NCBI GenBank assembly: GCA_043801935.1
Contig: JAZDLO010000208.1
Coordinates: 1 to 7,541, forward strand
Direction: 5' to 3'
From: JAZDLO01 sp043801935
GTDB lineage: Bacteria > Actinomycetota > Thermoleophilia > RBG-16-64-13
DNA: 7,541 nt
Shown here: piece by piece, positions 4,795 to 7,541 of the stretch
Layout: each line of letters begins with the position of its first letter
Position numbering within the stretch: the stretch's first letter is position 1
Position numbers and translations under genes: made by a program
Notes under the pieces: generated by a model
Seen by the model: only the letters and a program-made list of their open reading frames with translations
The model's database searches: none
What the model was told of the DNA's origin: nothing

Positions 4795-7254
4795 CTAACC
4801 CTTACCCAGCGCCTTGAGCACCCTTTCCGGCGTAGCTGGAAAGCCCTCTATCCAGCTGCCGATGGCATTATGGACGGCCGGACCTATGAGCGCCGGCAGC
4901 ACAGTAGCCACGCACTCCCCGATGCCGACTGAGCCGTAAGGACCGTATCCCATGCCTGTTTCTACCAGAATGGTCTCGACGGAGCCGATATCCATCAAAG
5001 TGGGGATCTTGTAGTTCAGGAGGTTCCCATTGAGCATGATGCCGGTCCTGGCGTCGTAGACCACTTCTTCGGTGCGGCCTCGACCGACGCCCATGTAGGC
5101 CCCTCCGTATGCCTGCCCTTCGCATCCGTCCCAGTTGATCACCTTGCCGACGTCGTTGACGGTGACTATCTTCGTTATGTCGACTTCCCCGGTTTCCGGG
5201 TCGACCTCGACTTCCATGAAATGGGCCTGACGGCAGAAACGGAGTCGCACCCCCAGGTAGGTCCCTCGTTGGACATGCCAGGCATGTTCGAACATCGGGG
5301 GGGTGAGCCGCAAGGGATACGAAAGGCCTTCTTCTCCGGCCAAAATTGGTTCACCGATGGGCGAGGTGAGAGGTCCCTGCGCTCCGGAAGGCCCGACGAA
5401 ATCCGCCACCGTCATCTTGTTGGCCGGGTCGGCCTTCTCGTAGATCACGCCGTCCCTGATGTCCAGCTCTTCCGCCCGCTTCTCCGGAAAGGCGGGGGGA
5501 TAACTGGCCAGCTGAGTCTTCCCGCGGGGGCTGACGGCCGTTTCAAGGAGCTTCTGCTTCAGCAGCCGGGCGGCATGCCTTACGGCCCATCCGTTGATGC
5601 TCAGATTGGTGGAAGTGTCCGGGGTCATGGTGAAGAAGCCGGCGTCGTCCTGGTGCTTGAAGCGGACATCCTCCACCCGGAAGCCCAGTTCATCCGCCGC
5701 GATCTGACAATAGGTGGTCTCCGCGTTCTGCCCGCCATCGGCCCGGCAACCCAAGATGGTAGCCGTGCCGTCGTTGCGTTCGACATACATCCCGATCTCG
5801 CTTGAGCCGGCGGAATCATCCCATTCATGGGTCCAGGCAAACCCGAGGCCGTGCATCTTGCCGTTGGGCAGTCTCTTCGCCCCCGGAGCATGCCACTTGT
5901 TATCCCAGTCGATGGCGGCTTTCCCCTTTTCAACGCACTCCCGCAGGCTGTCTATCACCGGGAATCCCTGCTCCGCCTTGCGCTGGTTGAGCCAGTCGGT
6001 GTCGTGCCCCTCGGCGCCGTCGTTCTTGAGGGCGACCTCAATCGGGTCCAGCCCCAGGGCGTCCGCCACCCGGTTCATCACCAGGTCGAGACTGTAGCAG
6101 TTGATGTTCTGCTCGCAACGGGTAGGAACGTTCGGCCCCTTGTTCACCCACACCGCTTCCGTCCGGCCGTGGACATGGGGGATCCTGGTGTTCTCGAGAA
6201 AATGCTTGACTATGCCGAACACGGGCATGGCTTGGTTGACCACCACTCCCCGTTCCTCTACCGCGGTGATGGTCCCGTCCAGCTTGGCTCCCACTTTGAT
6301 ATAGAACACCCCGGCATCCATCTCGCCGCCGTAGAAGTCTTCTCTCCGGTTGAAGAACCACTTCACCGGTCTGCCGGTCCGCTTCGCCACCACCGCCGCG
6401 CAGTAGGTACCGCCCAGGTTCCAGCCCATCTGGCTCCAGCCGCCGAAGCTGGCGCCCTGGTACAGGCAATGGAGGTCGATCTTGTTCATGGGTATGCCGC
6501 CGAACCAGGTGGAGATGGCCCGCTTGCAGATGTGGGGCCGTTGCTGCTTGACCCAGACCTCCGCATACTCGCCGTTCCACCTCCAGACCCCGCAGGGGCG
6601 CTCCGGACCGACCCAGGTGTTCAGTCCCTGGGTGAACTTGAACTCGATGATCTCGTTCGCTTCGGCGAAGCCCTTCTCTACATCGCCGTGCCCTTCGAGA
6701 TACACGTCCCTGGGGCTCAGATTCCCTTCAGGATTGTATTCCGGGTTGGAGAGAGGAGCGCCCGGCTCCAGGGCTTTCTCGACGTCGAGGACGAAGGGGC
6801 GTTGCTCCCACTCCACGCGTATCGACTTCAAAGCCAGCTCGGCAAGCTCCTCGCTGTCGGCGGCCACGAAGACCCCTACCTCTTCCCCCTGAAAATGGGC
6901 TATGTGGGGAAGGGGGGGCACGTTGTTGAGCTCGTGTCCACCCAGGCTTGCGCCCGCGGGCAGTTCCGGGTCGTCGTACCTGAGTATCGCTCTCACACCC
7001 GGAAGCTTCTCCGCCTCCGAGGTGTCCATGCTGATGATCCTGGCATGGGGATAGGGGGAGGTAAGAAACCTCCCGCAGAGCATGCCCGGCAATTGCACGT
7101 CCAGCGTGTACTGGGCCGCTCCGGTGGCCTTCTCATAACCATCGGTACGCCGCACCCCGCGTCTCCCGATGCTCTGATACTCCTTCAGGGGATACTTGTC
7201 CGCCCGGAGATTATCGAAGAGCTCGAGCATCCTTTGCTTTTCGTCACTGGCCAC
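4795..7254 (-). CDS. Molybdopterin-binding large subunit, xanthine dehydrogenase family
   Basis: This 819-aa protein is the catalytic Mo subunit of a xanthine dehydrogenase/CO dehydrogenase/4-hydroxybenzoyl-CoA reductase-type enzyme, with the normal family length of about 770-820 aa. The N-terminal hammerhead domain shows RRTDGYEKATGAAQYTLD (35-52), PGMLCGRF (56-63) and SPYPHARI (66-73). The Mo-pterin region shows YQGASFGGW (265-273), GRPVKWFFNRREDF (294-307), RADGGQNAETTYCQIAADEL (504-523) and STNLSINGWAVRHAA (548-562). Near the C-terminus GSVGIGECVA (774-783) contains E780, which aligns with the catalytic base glutamate of the family. The motif usually written RGFGxPQ is changed here to RCEQNIN (379-385). 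No twin-arginine or other signal peptide is seen, so the protein is probably cytoplasmic. Translation starts at GTG 7254, supported by GGAGAGG 8 nt upstream; the start overlaps the small-subunit gene by 11 nt. An ATG at 7230 lacks a properly spaced site. The substrate is not predictable. Confidence 0.93.
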   Translation of the reverse strand: MASDEKQRMLELFDNLRADKYPLKEYQSIGRRGVRRTDGYEKATGAAQYTLDVQLPGMLCGRFLTSPYPHARIISMDTSEAEKLPGVRAILRYDDPELPAGASLGGHELNNVPPLPHIAHFQGEEVGVFVAADSEELAELALKSIRVEWEQRPFVLDVEKALEPGAPLSNPEYNPEGNLSPRDVYLEGHGDVEKGFAEANEIIEFKFTQGLNTWVGPERPCGVWRWNGEYAEVWVKQQRPHICKRAISTWFGGIPMNKIDLHCLYQGASFGGWSQMGWNLGGTYCAAVVAKRTGRPVKWFFNRREDFYGGEMDAGVFYIKVGAKLDGTITAVEERGVVVNQAMPVFGIVKHFLENTRIPHVHGRTEAVWVNKGPNVPTRCEQNINCYSLDLVMNRVADALGLDPIEVALKNDGAEGHDTDWLNQRKAEQGFPVIDSLRECVEKGKAAIDWDNKWHAPGAKRLPNGKMHGLGFAWTHEWDDSAGSSEIGMYVERNDGTATILGCRADGGQNAETTYCQIAADELGFRVEDVRFKHQDDAGFFTMTPDTSTNLSINGWAVRHAARLLKQKLLETAVSPRGKTQLASYPPAFPEKRAEELDIRDGVIYEKADPANKMTVADFVGPSGAQGPLTSPIGEPILAGEEGLSYPLRLTPPMFEHAWHVQRGTYLGVRLRFCRQAHFMEVEVDPETGEVDITKIVTVNDVGKVINWDGCEGQAYGGAYMGVGRGRTEEVVYDARTGIMLNGNLLNYKIPTLMDIGSVETILVETGMGYGPYGSVGIGECVATVLPALIGPAVHNAIGSWIEGFPATPERVLKALGKG

Positions 7255-7541
7255 GGCCGTTTCCTCTCCGTAGGATCGCGGCAGCTTCCAGGATGGCTGT
7301 GATGTGCTGGGGATAGGTACCGCACCTGCACAGATTGCCTACCATGGCTTCCTTGATCTCTTCCACCGTCGGGTCTGGGTTCCGGTCCAGCAGGGCTTTA
7401 GCGGTGACTACGAAGCCAGGAGTGCAGAAACCGCACTGCATGCAACTGTGCTTGATGTAGGCTTCGATGAGCGGATGGTCGGCCTTGGTGATGCCTTCGA
7501 TGGTCTCTATGGCTTTGCCGCGACACTCGATGGCCAGCATC
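7244..7541 (-). CDS. [2Fe-2S] small subunit of the molybdenum hydroxylase (partial, N-terminus outside window)
   Basis: About 98 C-terminal residues are present; the gene continues past the right edge and the first visible Met is probably internal. Full-length relatives have about 155-165 aa, so the plant-ferredoxin-like N-terminal domain with the first [2Fe-2S] cluster is missing from view. What remains is the alpha-helical second domain, with HSCMQCGFCTPGF (31-43 of the visible part) and GNLCRCGTYPQH (68-79). C36, C39, C71 and C73 are the expected ligands of the second [2Fe-2S] cluster, the one nearest the molybdopterin. C33 is additional. The visible start, with MLAIECRGKAIETIEG, matches the usual segment after the first cluster. 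The subunit passes electrons between the Mo site and the FAD subunit. Its gene is the first visible in the minus-strand cluster; any promoter lies outside the window. Confidence 0.93.
   Translation of the reverse strand, partial: MLAIECRGKAIETIEGITKADHPLIEAYIKHSCMQCGFCTPGFVVTAKALLDRNPDPTVEEIKEAMVGNLCRCGTYPQHITAILEAAAILRRGNGRGQ
7263..7269 (-). promoter_or_regulatory. Ribosome binding site deciding the GTG start of the Mo subunit
   Basis: GGAGAGG is read on the minus strand at 7269-7263, 8 nt before GTG 7254, and lies within the 3' end of the small-subunit gene. It supports the GTG start over the ATG at 7230, where the only purine run (AAAGG) directly abuts the codon. Confidence 0.7.

Noticed and set aside
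5827..7302. Open frame of 491 codons on the + strand, opposite the Mo-subunit gene
   Set aside because: It is a mirror frame of a clearly real gene, with composition typical of antisense translation and no family motif.
1..7541. tRNA/rRNA genes, CRISPR arrays, insertion sequences, riboswitches
   Set aside because: No repeated spacers, transposase motifs, terminal inverted repeats or recognisable structured RNA were seen, and nearly all the DNA is occupied by well-supported coding sequence.

Overview
The window comes from a GC-rich bacterial genome (roughly 60% GC by eye). It is densely coded, with good Shine-Dalgarno sites and tightly packed genes. The phylum cannot be fixed from the sequence. 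The gene content (an iron-sulfur-rich molybdenum hydroxylase with an added NAD(P)H-oxidoreductase module) would suit an anaerobe or facultative anaerobe, but that is inference.

Layout. Positions 118-1512 on the + strand carry one complete FAD-linked 2-hydroxyacid dehydrogenase of the GlcD type. The rest is a single minus-strand gene cluster, read from right to left. It starts with the [2Fe-2S] small subunit of a xanthine dehydrogenase-family enzyme (cut by the right window edge, stop at 7244). Next come the large molybdopterin-binding subunit (7254-4795), an unusual FAD subunit (4754-2376), a MoaD/ThiS-type sulfur-carrier protein (2366-2091) and a small cupin (2052-1597). Gaps are an 11-nt overlap, 40 nt, 9 nt and 38 nt, so co-transcription is likely. 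The GlcD-like gene and the cupin converge on an 84-bp GC-rich intergenic stretch that contains a perfect 11-bp inverted repeat.

How the genes fit together. The first three minus-strand genes form the standard electron chain of a molybdenum hydroxylase: Mo-pterin subunit, two [2Fe-2S] clusters, FAD subunit. The FAD subunit is the most interesting object here. It looks like an HcrB-type protein (beta subunit of 4-hydroxybenzoyl-CoA reductase, with its extra [4Fe-4S] loop) into which a complete GltD/NfnB/SfrB-like NAD(P)H oxidoreductase of about 460 residues is inserted. The flanks alone add up to about 325 residues, an ordinary size for such a subunit. The enzyme may therefore exchange electrons directly with NAD(P)(H). 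The MoaD/ThiS protein ends in Gly-Gly and could supply sulfur for the pterin cofactor. The cupin has a full set of metal ligands but no assigned role. The substrate cannot be read from sequence; the large subunit departs from the usual motifs around the molybdenum site.
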